The notes beneath the pieces are model-generated. The model was not told where the DNA came from and did no database searches. It saw only the letters and a list, made by a program, of their open reading frames with translations. Positions 30,792 to 43,200 of a stretch of 64,000 nucleotides of DNA are shown here, in pieces. This DNA is from Pinus tabuliformis (taxonomy: Eukaryota; Streptophyta; Pinopsida; Pinales; Pinaceae), in contig CM062804.1 of NCBI GenBank assembly GCA_031772625.1, positions 276,613,174 through 276,677,173 on the forward strand, read 5' to 3'. How positions within the stretch are numbered: position 1 is the stretch's first letter; each line of letters begins with the position of its first letter. Made by a program: the position numbers and the translations under genes.

Positions 30792-31724
30792 TTAATACCG
30801 AGACCTCCCTAAACCTTTGGGGTGGATTTTTTTCCCAAGAAACCCATGGAAGGATACACTCATTTTTTCAACCGGCCCACATAAATCGCCCACACAATTT
30901 CCTGATCTGTCGTGTTTTCTATAGTTATCTGGCTTCAAATGAAAGCATAAGTATTTGAATTTGTTTGTCATAGGAATTGTTGGATGAGGGAGGCTTGTAG
31001 TGACTTTTTTTATCTCCGCGACCAAGCAGCCTTCATAACCTATGGAAGATTTATGCTCAATCCCATAGCTTTTAAGAAAATTCAAGTGTGATTTTCAGTT
31101 TTTGGATGTCGTATTTCACCCCATTACTGAACAACAAGATATCATCTACAAAAAAGATATGAGTGATGAAAAAATTTCTAGCTACTTTGATCCCTTTTAT
31201 CTCCCCTTTGTGCTTTGCTGCAATGATTAGCTGACTAATACCTTCAGCTGCTAGTAAGAACAAAAAGGGTGAGAGGGGGCATCCCTGCCTCATCCCTCTC
31301 TAGCTATGAAAAATGGGGAAGCAAGTATGTTGATAAGTACGAAAAAGCTTACAATTGTAATGAATCCTATGACCCAATTTATGAAACCAATGTCGAACCC
31401 CAAATGGGTTAAAATTAAGTGAAGGTATATCCAAATAATTCTATCATAGGCCTTCAATAGATCTATCTTCACAATGAACCATTTTTTATTGTTCCTTTCC
31501 ATAATGTGCATGGCTTCCTGAGAAACTCTAATGGCTTCATGCATATGTCTTCTATCCAAGAATATAAATTATTCTCTTGAGATGTTCGTGGAGAGGATGG
31601 ATTTTAGGTGTACAACTATAACGTTTTATATGATTTTATAGATACAATTACAAAGCGAAATGGCCTGAATTCCTCAAAATGTTTTGGATCGTCGATTTTG
31701 GACATGAGGGCTATGAAAGTTGAG
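30792..31724 (-). pseudogene. LINE reverse transcriptase, C-terminal part
   Basis: Antisense 31290-31559 has FIVKIDLLKAYDRIIW and LGFDIGFINWVIGF. 31072-31293 has MRQGCPLSPFLFLLAAEGIS and the catalytic FVDDILLFSNG. A stop separates them. The upstream half of the domain lies beyond the copia insertion at 35578 and up. Confidence 0.88.
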
Positions 31725-32798
31725 TGTTGAAGATAGTAACAAGAAATGCTAAAAATAGAAAATGCTAAAAATAGCATTGCTATAAATAGCAGTTTCATCC
31801 AGTGTTGAACTTAGCTACAATGGATGAAAAGTGAAAGTGCCAAAAATAGCTTTTCTATAAATAACATTTCAGGATACCTTCCTATTTTAGTTAGTCCCTA
31901 AACTATAATAGGAAGTAAAATTCGAATTTGAACTTAAGAGCTATTTGAAAATAAATTAATTAATTCACCATGAGTTAATTAGTTGTGAAAAATCAAACAT
32001 GAAGTCTATGTGAGGACATGCAACATTTTCTCCATTAATTGAGGAATTTATCCATTAGTTAAAGAGATAAGGATGAGTTTTAATTTGAGTAGTAATAAGT
32101 TGGTTTAGTTAGCTGAGTCAAGTCCAGTTAGATTGATTTAAAGAGTTTGTTTAAATTAATTTAAGTTCAGTTAGTTAATGCATGCTTGCATATAGCTGCT
32201 GCTCTTTAGATAACTAAATATTCTCTCATACATAACTCATGCATGTCAGTTCAGAGAGAGACCTAGTTGAGATCAAATGGAGGGACAATGTACTATTAGT
32301 TGCTAGGATATTCCTTGGTGAAAATTCCTTGCATGGAGAAGGATTCGTTTCCAAGAGAATTGCCTTGTTACTTCTTCTTGTTCAGTGAGTGTGATGAGGC
32401 CAATTCACACATGTGGCTTCACTGGACCCCAAGAAAAATTGTGCGAAGAAATAGGGGCTTAGAGGACTTGAGGAGGATATATGTACTTGTTTATTCAATC
32501 TATGAGCTTCATTGTTTGATTACAGAGAGAGCAGGAAAGCTTTTGAGCTAATTCTTTTTGTAACTTGGACAAGATTTCCACTTGTATGATAATACAAAGT
32601 TGGGGTTTTAGGCTAGTTCTTTCCCGTAGTTATATCTTATCTATTATGTGTGATTTATTTCTTCTTATCAGTTATATGTGTTCTTATTGATGTTGCTCAA
32701 TTCGATCAAGCTTCCGCATAATTGTTTGTAGAAGTAGATCAAGAATTTTTCTTCAGTATATTGCATTATTAGGTGATCTACAGGTGGAAATTTCTACA
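31725..32798 (+). repeat. 5' LTR of the nested copia
   Basis: 1074 bp, from TGTTGAAGATAG to AATTTCTACA, directly followed by TGGTATCAGAGC (32799-32810), the initiator-Met tRNA primer site. Confidence 0.9.
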
Positions 32799-32909
32799 TG
32801 GTATCAGAGCAAATGTGATCAAGGAAGAACAGTATACAAGAAGGGAGAAGTTTGAAGTTTGTGATTCCTGAATATAGAAATCAAGTTCTTATGAAATATC
32901 TATTTCACC

Positions 32910-33720
32910 TATGGTGTTTAGTGGTTTAAGACTCCAGTATGCTCTTGATGGCAGCTCGAATTAGATAGATTGGAAGGATCACATGGAAGAAATATTAGAG
33001 GATAACAGTCTAAAGGACTCCATTGATCAAGAAGTCCCCAAGCCGACTGATGCTACTCAATTGGTGGAATGGAAAAAGTGTGTGGCTAGATCAAGGAGAA
33101 TCCTTCTAGAGGGAGTTCGAGACCACATAGTCTCGAGTCTCCATGGGAAGGAGACATCATTTTCAATGTGGAAAACATTGAAAGATCTATATCAAAATAA
33201 TAGTGATCATAGGAAGCTGGCACTGAATGACAAGCTTCATAAGATCAAGTGTGAAAAGGGCGATACGATCTATATGTATCTCAACAGGCTCACCACCTGT
33301 AGGGATGAGCTTGGAAGTGTAGGGATCACAACAGTAGATGATAACATGGTGAGTCTTGCACTCCTTGGTCTTCCTAAGAGCTAGCATGGCTACCAAGACT
33401 TGGTTAATGGAAGAGAGAAACTACCAGATTGGGAACGACTTTGGTCAGATCTGATGCAGGAGGAGATAAGAAGAAGAACCTGAGATGGATCCTCATCAAA
33501 GCAAGATGATGAGGAAAATCTAGCCTTAGCAAGTAAGGCGAGGAAAGGGAAACGGAAGGAATCCCATCCCAAATCCGGCTCTTCCCATGGTGGGAAGAAT
33601 ATTGACAAATCAAAAGTGTGATACTTTCATTGTCATGAAGTAGGTGATTATGCTACAAATTGTCCACAAAAGAAATCCAAGAAGGGTTCGTCAAAGGGAT
33701 TTGATGGTGAGGCACTAGCC
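32910..33720 (+). pseudogene. Copia gag, with stops
   Basis: Reads YALDGSSN, a stop, then IDWKDHMEEILEDNSLKD, an open stretch 32983-33384 with the UBN2 pattern (SMWKTLKDLYQNN, YLNRLTTCRDEL, LALLGLPKS). After more stops comes a zinc knuckle, YFHCHEVGDYATNCP, whose first Cys codon is preceded by TAG. Gag would form the particle. Stops are mostly TAG. Confidence 0.85.
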
Positions 33721-35365
33721 TCACAATTTGAGCTAGATTTCTCTCTTATCATATGCATGGTTTCATCCATGGTGGGATGTGTTTGGTACCTATAAAGTGG
33801 AGCCTCCTTCCACATGTGATGTGACAAGGATCTCTTCAGTACCCTGGAGGAGAAGGATCTCCAGATGCGGATTGAGATGGGCAATGATGGAAAGTACTGT
33901 TTCCCAGGTGAAGGTATGGTTGTGTTTTAGAGGGAGCATAGAGCTCCCCTCACACTGAATGATGTAAAGTATGTACCAGGTCTGAAGAAGAATCTTGTGT
34001 TCATTGTTGTGCTAGAAGATAAAGGCTATGATGTAGTCTTTAACAAAGGAAAGGTATTCCTGAGGCATATTGGCACTGGATAGACAAAGAAAATAGGGAT
34101 TCGAGTCAAGAATCTCTACAAGTCGGAGGTAGATGACCGTGCTTCTTTGAGTTCCAAAGCAGAGATGCAGAGCCAAGATGTTGGAGAGCTATGGCATAGA
34201 AGACTAGGCCACTTACACCATGGAGCCGTGAAGATCATGCAATAGATTTCTACCGGATTACCCAAGGGAAAACTTGAGTAGATGAGTACATGCCAAGGTT
34301 GTACCTTGGGTAAGTATGCGAAATCTTTCTTTCCAGATCGAGATAGTAGAGCTGGAGAAATCTTGGAGTGAGTTCACTTAGATGTTTGTCGACATTTTTC
34401 TATAGCTCCCACAGCTAAACAAAGGTACTATGTTATTTTTATTGAGGATTTTCTTATAGATGCTGGATCTACTTTATGGAAAAGAAGGATCAAACCTTCT
34501 TGAGGTTTTGTGAGTTTAAAGCCTTGGCAGAGAAAGAATCAGGAAAGAAAATAAAAGCCTTGTGTAGCGACAATGGTGGAGAGTATGTCTCCTAGCAGTT
34601 TAATGAATTCTACGCTATAGAAGGAATTAAACAGGAACTGACAACACCCCATAACCCACAGCAGAATGAGGTGTCCAAAAGGAAGAATAGATCGATTATG
34701 GGAGTAGCATGAAATACAGTAGTATACTTGCAGAATAGAAGCCTGCACTATATATTGGGGATGAAGACACCTGTGGAGGCCTATTCTGGGAAGCGACCTA
34801 ATGTAAGTCACTTCTGAATCTTTGGATCATCAATTTACTGTCATGTGACCAAAGATGCTAGGAAGAAGCTAGACCCAACAACTAAGTTGGGAATGCTTGT
34901 GAGGTACACGGATACACCTCACAACTACTAGGTGTACCTACCTTCCAATCAGAGGACTATGGTACACATGGATTTGAAGTTTGATGAGCAGAAAGCCATG
35001 CAAGTGTCACTGGAGAGGGAGCTCAAGTTGCATGTAGATGAGGAACCTTCTGTTCCTAAGGAGGAGGAGCCTCAGATTGATGCGAAGCAGCCGCATGCAG
35101 AGGATCCATGAGTGGAGACATCCATTCATGCTAAGACTTACAGAGATGGTCGGAAACACTCAAGGGAAGCTGACAGGTTGATGCTGGATGCGCAGGAGAA
35201 TGTGGGATAGCCATCTTCTCATCGTAGATAGAAGAGGTTGCTAGAGCAGTACACTGGTTACATGGCCCTGGTTGGGGAGTGTGTAGATTATGAGCCCTCT
35301 CCATTCGAGGAGGCAATGCAGTAACCAGTATGGGTTAATGCAATGGTGGAGGAGTATGACTCCAT
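33721..35365 (+). pseudogene. Copia protease-integrase, broken
   Basis: Continues from gag. The integrase zinc-binding HHCC module is seen as LWHRRLGHLHHGA and CQGCTLGKY (about 34190-34320). The core follows as YYVIFIEDFL, LCSDNGGEYVS and a PQQNEVSKRKNR stretch. It breaks off at VNAMVEEYDSIM (35330-35370), the usual entry into copia RT, and meets LTR sequence. RT and RNase H are absent. Many TAG stops and at least one frame change are present. Confidence 0.82.
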
Positions 35366-35376
35366 CATGTGAAATT

Positions 35377-35572
35377 GTGTTTTAGGCTGGTGCTTTCCCT
35401 TGGTTATATCTTTTGTGTTACGTGTGATTGATTTCTTCTTATCAGTTATATGTGTTCTTATTGATGTTGCTCAATTCAATTAAGCATCTGCATAATTGTT
35501 TGTAGAAGTCGATCAAGTATTTTGCTTTAGTATATCGCATTGTCAGGTGATCTACAGGTGGGAATTTCTACA
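35377..35572 (+). repeat. 3' LTR remnant of the nested copia
   Basis: Only the last ~196 bp of the LTR, matching 32605-32798, is left. It is joined to pol sequence by an internal deletion and keeps the AATTTCTACA end and the TTGAG target duplication. Confidence 0.88.
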
Positions 35573-35577
35573 TTGAG

Positions 35578-36676
35578 TTGAATGGTTCATGTATCGATCC
35601 TCTAACTCTCGATTCCTCCACCACCCTAGTGAATTCATTCCCCATAAGCTCAAAAAAGTGTTGGAAGAGTTATACCATTCTTCCATGAGGCCTCAGACTC
35701 TTATCCTTCTGCATTTTTTTGAGAATTACCTCTACTTCTCCCTTTGTAACAGATCCCATTATCATATCATCTTCTTCATCTTCCACATATATGGGAAACA
35801 ATTGAACCACTTGAATAACCTATGCTATAGTGGCTTCTTTTGGAGCTCTAAACATGCCTCTAAAGTGGTCCCGCCCAAGCCTGTTATCTCATCAAAGGAT
35901 TTTTCTATTCCTCACTCAGGTTGTTGTGTTTCCTAGATAGTGTTGCAATTCTTCCTACCTTTTGCGTTATTTTGAAAGAGTTTTGTGTTTTCATCCCTAG
36001 CCAAGATCCATAATTATCTACTTTTGAGTCTTCACTTCTCCACCATTTTGCTCTACATCTTCCTTTTTGAAATTTCTAGTTGTTTGTAAACTTATTCCTC
36101 GATCCTTCTCTCCTTATCCAATTCTATTGATGTATGTTTCAACTATGTGAGTTTTCCCATGAAAATATCGGTTAATGACAGGCCCTGATCAGCAGTCACA
36201 CACCTCCATGTTTCATAAACTAAGGTATTATTTTTAGGGTCTTTTAGACATAAAAAATTGAATTTAAAAGGGTAGCTTGGATTTCTACAAGACCCTTTTA
36301 GTTCGAGGATAATACAAAAATGATCAGAATCACCACCAGATCCAATCCATTATTTGAAAAAAGTTAAATTGTTGACCAGATCCAATCTCTTAGCAACCCA
36401 GGCCTCTCTCGCTCACTGATTCCTCCAATTGGTTTGAGATTTTATGAAGTTTACATGAATGAGATTCCCCATCATGATTTTATTTGTAAAGTAGTTAGTG
36501 AGAGGGTCCACTTGAGCAAGAGAATCCCCAGTTTCTGACATGCCTAGACAGAAGTTCATATCCCCTTCCATCACAAAATTTGGGGCCTTCATGAAGGATT
36601 TAATAAGCAAAGAGTTCCAAAATGTGACCCTATGTTGACATGGACCATAGAAATTTAGGATATTTAGCTCTGATCC
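35578..36676 (-). pseudogene. LINE endonuclease to RT segment, second copy of the internal duplication
   Basis: Antisense 36413-36676 gives LGSELNILNFYGPC and EGDMNFCLGMSETGD (AP endonuclease). The rest is decayed linker and RT start up to the copia insertion. At 36676 it is fused to RT sequence of the first copy (VKIDLLK), so the endonuclease motif follows the RT start, an order no intact LINE has. Confidence 0.8.
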
Positions 36677-37130
36677 AAGCTTCAATAGATCTATCTTCAC
36701 AATGAACCCTTTTTTCTTGCTCCTCTTCATACTATGGATGGCTTCCTGAGAAACTCTGATAGCTTCATTCATCTATCTTCTATCCAAGAATCTAAATTAT
36801 TCTCTTGAGATGTTCATGGAGAGGATGGATTTTAGCTGTACAACTATAACATTTTCTATGATTATATAGATACAATTACAAAGAAAAATAGGCCTGAATT
36901 CCTTAAAATGTTTTGGATCATTGGTTTTGGGGATGAGGGATATGAAAGTTGAGCTAAATGGTTCATGTATCGATCCTATAACTCTCGATTCCTCCACAAC
37001 CCCAGTTAATTCATTCCCCATTAGCTCAAAAAAGTGTTTGAAGAGTTCTACCATCCATCAATTAGGCCTCAGACACTTATCCTTCTGCATTTTTTTGAGA
37101 ATTCCTTCACTTCTCCCTTTGTAACAGATG
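36677..37130 (-). pseudogene. LINE reverse transcriptase, N-terminal part (first copy)
   Basis: Antisense 36797-37054 has FISLIPKTNDPKHFKEFRPI and 36677-36772 has MNEAIRVSQEAIHSMKR. Both match the fingers region in the LINE at 8742-9281. It stops at the duplication junction. Confidence 0.82.
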
Positions 37131-37891
37131 CCATTATCATATCGTCTTGTTCATCTTCCACATATATGGGAAACAATTGAACCACTTGAATAACCTCTAG
37201 TATAGTGGCTTCTTTTGGGCTCTAAACATGCCTTTAAAGTGGTCGCGCCCAAACCTGTTATGTCGTCAAAGGATTTTTCTATTCCTCGCTTAGTTCGTTA
37301 CATTTCCTAGATAGCATTGCAATTATTCCTACCTTTTGCGTAATTTTGAAAGAATTTTGTGTTTTTATCCCGAGCCAAGATCCATAATTATCTAATTTTC
37401 AGTCTTCACTTCTCCTCCATTCTGCTCTACATCTTCCTTTTTGAAATTTGTAGTTGTTTGATTCTTTCATTTTTCTGTTTTGTCTCATAGACATCCACCT
37501 CCACACTTTAGAGGGTCTCTAGTGTTTCCTTTATAAGAATAAGATCAACTTATTCACTGATCCATTTCTCCTTTCCTAATTCTATTGATGCATGTTTCAA
37601 CTGTGTGAGTTTTCCCATGAAAATATTAGTTAATGACAGGCCCTGATTAGCAGTCGCACACCTCAATGTTTCATAAACTAAGGTATTATTTTCAAGGTCT
37701 TTTTGACATTAAAAATTGAATTTGAAAGGGTAGCTTGGATTTCTGCAAGACCCTTTTAGTTCGCGGATAATACAAAAATGATCAGAATGACTAGCAGATC
37801 CAATCCATTTTCTGAAAAAAGTTAAATTGTTGACCAGATCCTCTGTCAGCAGAAACCAATCGAGTCTCTTAGCAACCCAGGCCTCTTCCGC
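37131..37891 (-). pseudogene. LINE linker between endonuclease and RT
   Basis: Decayed, with many stops. It includes the endonuclease end with IGSASHSDHF near 37790, the SDH signature. It is colinear with 9282-9960. Confidence 0.7.
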
Positions 37892-38452
37892 TCACTGATT
37901 CCTCCAATTGGTTTGAGATTTTATAAAGTTTACATGAATGAGATTCCCCATCATGAGTTTATTTGTAAAGTAGTTAGCGAGAGGGTCTGCTTGAGCATGA
38001 GAATCCCCAGTCTCTGACATGCCTAGAGAGAAGTTCATATCCCCTTCCATCACCAAATTTGGGGCCTTCATGAAGGATTTAATAAGCAAATAATTCCAAA
38101 ATGTGACCCTATCCTGACATGGACCATAGAAATTTAGGATATTTAGTCGTGATCCAAGTTTAGAAGAGTAAATCTTGACCCCCGATATGTGATCCAATCA
38201 CCTAGAATTTAGGAGTTTTATGTTTTTGTCATTTATTCGCACCATAAGCCCCTCCGATCTTGATTTAGCATCCAACTTCACAAATGACCTTCCAAGCATC
38301 ATTTTACACATATATGCCTTCACCACATCCCCATCACCTAGGGTTCCTTTTAACAAAATAACATCCAGACAAAGAGATTTGAATAATTCCTTAAGGGTTA
38401 GCTTTTTACGAATGTTAGAAAAACCTTTGCAATTGAGGGAAAGGATGATCAT
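37892..38452 (-). pseudogene. LINE AP endonuclease, N-terminal and central part
   Basis: Starts MIILSLNCKGFSNIRKK (38452), the classic N-terminus of plant L1 ORF2 endonucleases. It runs to LLNSR, then after one stop continues with LNILNFYGPCQDRVTFWN and EGDMNFSLGMSETGD (37892-38197). The enzyme nicks target DNA for target-primed reverse transcription. Only one stop interrupts it, so this is the best-kept part of the LINE. Confidence 0.87.
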
Positions 38453-38599
38453 TTATAAACCATCTCAAGAGACTATGTTCCTCTTAGCACACCTTGCAAA
38501 TAAAGTTCTTTCCCATCCACTATTTCCAACTTGTATTTCAACTTGGCTTTTGAGACATTTGATTTTCTACCTCTAGCTTTTCGGGGCACAAAGGGAGTC

Positions 38600-40950
38600 C
38601 ATGGGCTCCCTAGCCCACACATGGAGGGAGGCATGAGTTATTTTTTGTCCCTAGGCCAAAGGATATAGTGGGGTTCCTCTGAAAAGAAGGGCACAGGTAG
38701 TCGTCTAAGCAGCGTGTAGGAGGAGGTCATCTCTATGCTAAGGATAGCGATTGACGTAATGATAATATCTCGAGAATTGGATATTTCACACTTGGAATTC
38801 ATAGAGGATAATCAAGGCCTCAAGGGACTAGGCCATGATACAACATCATAAAAAAATGTGATTCATATTCAAAGGTAATGGAGGATACAAGAATATGGGC
38901 TAACTGAGATGCTGGTTCGGTATGTATCACTTCGTTCTATGCCTCTTAATGGCACTCACTTCCTTGGCTATATTTATTCCCCTAAAGAGTAGGTTGTGCT
39001 TTCTCAATCTCCATTTCAGCCGAATCAGGATCCCTCTAAACGCCATCAATCACTACTTGTCCTACTTCCTCTAACTCTACTACCCCCTGCTCATCAGTCC
39101 TCAAATTTCCCTTCCCGCGCCTTCTCAAAGAAACCCCAATGGACAATCGCTCGCCACATGACCACATTTGTGACAAATGTGGAATTAGAAAGGCAATTCA
39201 TCATAATCAATTATATGAGAATGTATATACCCCTGTTGCTCAAGGTTGATTTTTTCCGCTAAGAGAGCCACAATTATATTCTTTGTTTCCAGAAATGTCA
39301 TTTTTTCTTCTAAGAATGTTCTTAGCTCATTCACAATGGCATTGAATACATCCTCTATCCATAAGTGAGGAGCAGAGTAGGAAGTCATACCTAGACTAGA
39401 ACCTTCTCCAGTTTGTCCATTTACACATCAAATAATTGCATCCATGTTTTGAAAAGTATAGGAGAACTCTCGAAACACCAATTTCGCTTGAGAACCTATT
39501 CAAGCATCTCATCCTTACTGAAGCGAAACATAAACCGAGCCATAGCTAATATGGTCACTTATACCTAGCATTTAGTGCTCCTTCCCATTCCTTGTTAGTC
39601 CATTCAAGTATATATTGAGGCGAATAACGTCTTCCTTTGGCTCTCCCAACTAAGATCAACTCTGAAGCTTCCATGGCCTTGTCCAACTCAATATCAACTC
39701 CAAGAACCAATTTGGGACATTCCAACTTTTTCTTTATTACTTTCCCCTTTTTTCACTTTGCTCCTGTTGCTTGGCCATTTCCTCCCTCCCTTGATGCTGA
39801 GTTTTCCTTCTCTTCGCCCACATATTCTAGATCTTCAAAAACCATATCTAATCTCTCCTCTACTGGTACTGAATATACAAAGAATTCCCCCAAATCAGTT
39901 GATACCCCTTTCGCTTCGAATGTGCGAGATGTGCCCCTCCCTCATGTTGCCAAGAGGTTAAACTCTCATTCTTCCCCAAATCCATTTCCGTACTAGTCTA
40001 GTGTGCAGTCACCACCACTTTCATCCCTTGATTTCCATAGAGATTCATGGCTCTCCACCAACTTCCACTCACCACCAATGGCTTGATGTAGACCCCCTGA
40101 TGGAGTTGGATATTTTTACGCGATTTGGGTCTCCTCCTCCCTTATCCGAGGGACTAAAGTCCATGTCACCACTCTCTCAATCCATTGAGCTAAACCCCCT
40201 TCCTTAGTGTAATTTCCCGATACAAAGCTTGATCTTAGTCCTTCATTGCACCATAGACCACTACCTCAATCTATGTATTCCAAGCCTCCCAAGAGGTACA
40301 TGGGTGAAGATTGTCCAGAGACCATTTAAGCAACCTGATTCCCAACCAACACCTCTGTTACCTAAAACCCCAGAATTGTCGAAGACTTGAAAACCTCCCA
40401 CAAACCATTATCAAGGCTTCTAAACCCCTTTGAGGCGATGTTCAGCTTCCCTGAAACCGTAAAGCTGAAACCATCCTCCAAACTCCATTCAAACTTCGTA
40501 ACACCTTTCTTTCCACCTGGAAACTGATGTGGAGGCCTGAACTTATCTAGGTTTTGTTGAGTTCGCTCTATCCCCCATATAGATAAAATATCCTCTAGTT
40601 ATGGCTCCAAGTCCACATAGTCCCTTGGGCTGACCATCATCGTTAGCTCATAGAAAAATGTAGACTGGTATGTGAAAAAACCCCCACAATTGTTACCTCA
40701 TACACAAGGCACATGTTACCAACTTACCAGATCACCTAAGCTTCCATACAATTTCTTATTCCTATCCAGAACATGGGTCATCCAACAAATAATTTGATGT
40801 AGTTTACCCCCCCTCCATTTTCCTGCCACGTACCATTATTTTTTGTTAGGGGAGATACCACAGGGTCCATGCAAGTGCCTAAGACCTCCCCTCAAGGAAG
40901 CCCTGCCACGGATCCTCTAAAACCCTAGCCGCCATCCTCCAATCACCTAT
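38600..40950 (-). pseudogene. LINE ORF1 (nucleic-acid-binding protein), decayed
   Basis: The antisense translation between 39560 and 39120 reads MFRFSKDEMLE, RNWCFESSPILFKTWMQLFD, then IDYDELPF and CHKCGHVASDCP (39145-39178). This is the DUF4283 plus zinc-knuckle order of plant L1 ORF1; the knuckle is shortened between its second Cys and the His. Upstream, near 40450-40560, GVTKFEWSLEDGFSFTVSG may be the N-terminal part. Many stops occur. Plus-strand Pro/Ser-rich frames such as 39637-39996 are shadows. Confidence 0.65.
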
Positions 40951-40977
40951 TCATGCTAGGAGAGTTCCACCTAATAA

Positions 40978-43200
40978 TTTAATTTTAATATTATGGCTAA
41001 ATTAGATATTAAATTGATATCTCAGCAAGAAAGAAATAAAATTTTAACATCCACAATGCTAAATATAGCCTATGGGACCTATTTTAGAGTGCAAAACTTA
41101 AAAAAAGTATGCAGCTCAAGAGATTTAATCCTCTTCGAAATGGATCTATATTGGTTCTATATATGCATATAGAATGTGTAACATTTTATTTTTAAAACTT
41201 TATTTTTGAATGTATAAATGGATACAATGCCTTGAAATTTTACCTGTACAACTGGATTGTGTAAACTACACCACATAAATTTGCAATTCCAACAAATCTT
41301 TGCTAGACGAAATTTAAATTTAAATTTAAAATTGGAATTAATGGCTCCAAATTCTAAAATAAACCCATTTCTTTATGTTGATTTCAAAATATCATGAAAT
41401 CTGAAGGTCACTCCAATGAAGGATGCTATCTATTTAATCTCATTATCAACACACACTGACTTTAGTCATTTCTTATGTCCAATTACATTTTTGATGTGTG
41501 AGTGCCCACAAGGACCTATGGTAATGCTTCTCCTCATTACCTTGCATGTTATAGCTTGGATATAATATGTATATAAGATTTTGACATATTGGTATGATTG
41601 GAAAAAAAATGATTTAGTGAGGTCCTTTTAGAAACCTTTGTGAGACAGGCATCGGCACGAGTGTGAGACTATTGCAAGTGTGAACACATTTTGTCCCCTC
41701 TATCCGCCACCATTTAGGTTGTTCTCTTTCCTTTGCTACAACATTTTTGCACTAAAATCATAGGCATGCTCAATTCCTTGGGTGTATCTTTGCACCTTTA
41801 GGAGCAATTACTAGTATTATAAAGATACAGTCTATTTAATACAGTGATTGACAACCTTGAAAGTATATGTGAAAAAATAGTAGTAAATAAAGATACCTTA
41901 ATTTAACTAATATTTTTTTTCTAATGACATCCATTAATAGATTACAAGATTATTTTGTGTCTTAATCATTTTATTAAGTTAAATAAATTAAATCTGAGAC
42001 TAACCATATTTTATCTCAAATCCAAATACATCAACCATTTAAAATACCAACACCAAATATCTTTTGGAAATGTCTCTTCACATGCAAGCTTTTCCTTAAA
42101 TTTCACTCCTAAAATGGTTCTAAATTATTTGATCCCTTTAAGTGAAAAATCAATTCTAAATTAAAATGAGAAATAACACAAGCATTTGCCATTTTTTTGT
42201 ATAGTTTATTTACTTGATTTTTCTATAATAGGAAAATGTATATTAAGCCTTTAACCACAAACCTTAGTGAATTTCCTTGTCAGTATAAAAACATTTTAGC
42301 GAGATATATATTAAAATATTAAAAAATGAAAATTTATATCAAAGTTACAATTTCACGTTAATATTTCATAGAGATTCTTATAAGTATAGTGATATAAATT
42401 AAATGGATCATAAATATCGATAAAGATTAAAACACTTATCTCTTTATATATTTAGTATTGGAAAAATAAAAAAAATCATAAAAAATAATTAAATTGTAAC
42501 AACAATATTATTAATATTATTATAAAAAGAATTCATATATGAGCGAAATATAGATACTTTTTAAAAAACATGTAACACTATTTTTAACTATGGAGCTTCC
42601 ACCCGTGTTATCATGGAGATTCTTAATTTATAAATAGGCTCTATTACAATACTATAAGACAACATCATGGTTTACTAATATGATATCTCCAAAAAAACAT
42701 AATCTATGCTCATACCATAGATGGTCAAATAACATTCTTTTAATTTTTTAATTTAATTGAAAGTTTAAAAAAAAATACTTTTAAAATAAATATCAACCTT
42801 TGATTTATGATTAATATTAAAAACATTATAAAATATTTTATAAAAATCTAGTAAATTTCATGACGATTTTTTTTTAATAGAATTTCTTCATCTTCATTCA
42901 TTCGTTTTTTGCATTTTTCAACCCATGGTTTTGCTAAAAACAATTTTGTGGCACATGGTGGTTTTGACCATTGTTTTGTAGTTTTAGTTTTGTAACTATG
43001 GTTCAATTATAAATTCATATTCCATGAGATGTATATTATATTGTAATATTACATATAAAATATAATGATTTTTTTTTTGGTTTTCTCGATTTTGGGTTTC
43101 CAGGATAAAATATCTATGTAAATTTATGATTATGCCGTTGTATCCTTTCTATTTTTATTAAAAATATATTTACAAAAAATAAATGTACAAGGTTAAAATG
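40978..43200. other. AT-rich DNA without recognisable gene
   Basis: The first ~45 bases match the 330-bp repeat. The rest is AT-rich, with no frame over 70 codons that looks coding and no RNA gene seen. Confidence 0.6.

Larger units (their letters stand above)
31725..35572 (+). mobile_element. Ty1/copia element with RT/RNase H deleted, nested in LINE
   Basis: A 3848-bp element with TTGAG target duplications at 31720-31724 and 35573-35577; the intact LINE sequence at 36945 shows the empty site. The 5' LTR is 31725-32798. The internal part has gag, protease and integrase, then breaks off at the start of RT and joins the last ~196 bp of the 3' LTR. The shared LTR part differs at several per cent of sites, so it is older than the gag-only element. 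Confidence 0.9.
29706..40977 (-). mobile_element. L1-type LINE with internal duplication and nested copia
   Basis: Read from 40977 down: ORF1, AP endonuclease, start of RT (to 36677). The sequence then jumps back to the endonuclease and reads on through RT, zinc-finger region and the first residues of RNase H (29706), where it is truncated. The endonuclease-to-RT part is therefore present twice in tandem (about 1.4 kb). A copia element interrupts the second part at 31725-35572 with a TTGAG target duplication. All frames are broken. Confidence 0.85.

Noticed and set aside
36413..36772. 119-aa antisense ORF as a new protein joining RT and endonuclease
   Set aside because: Produced by the LINE internal duplication junction at 36676. 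It is too short and in the wrong domain order to function.
39637..40207. Plus-strand Pro/Ser-rich ORFs (119 and 68 aa)
   Set aside because: They are opposite to LINE ORF1, which has recognisable motifs on the minus strand.
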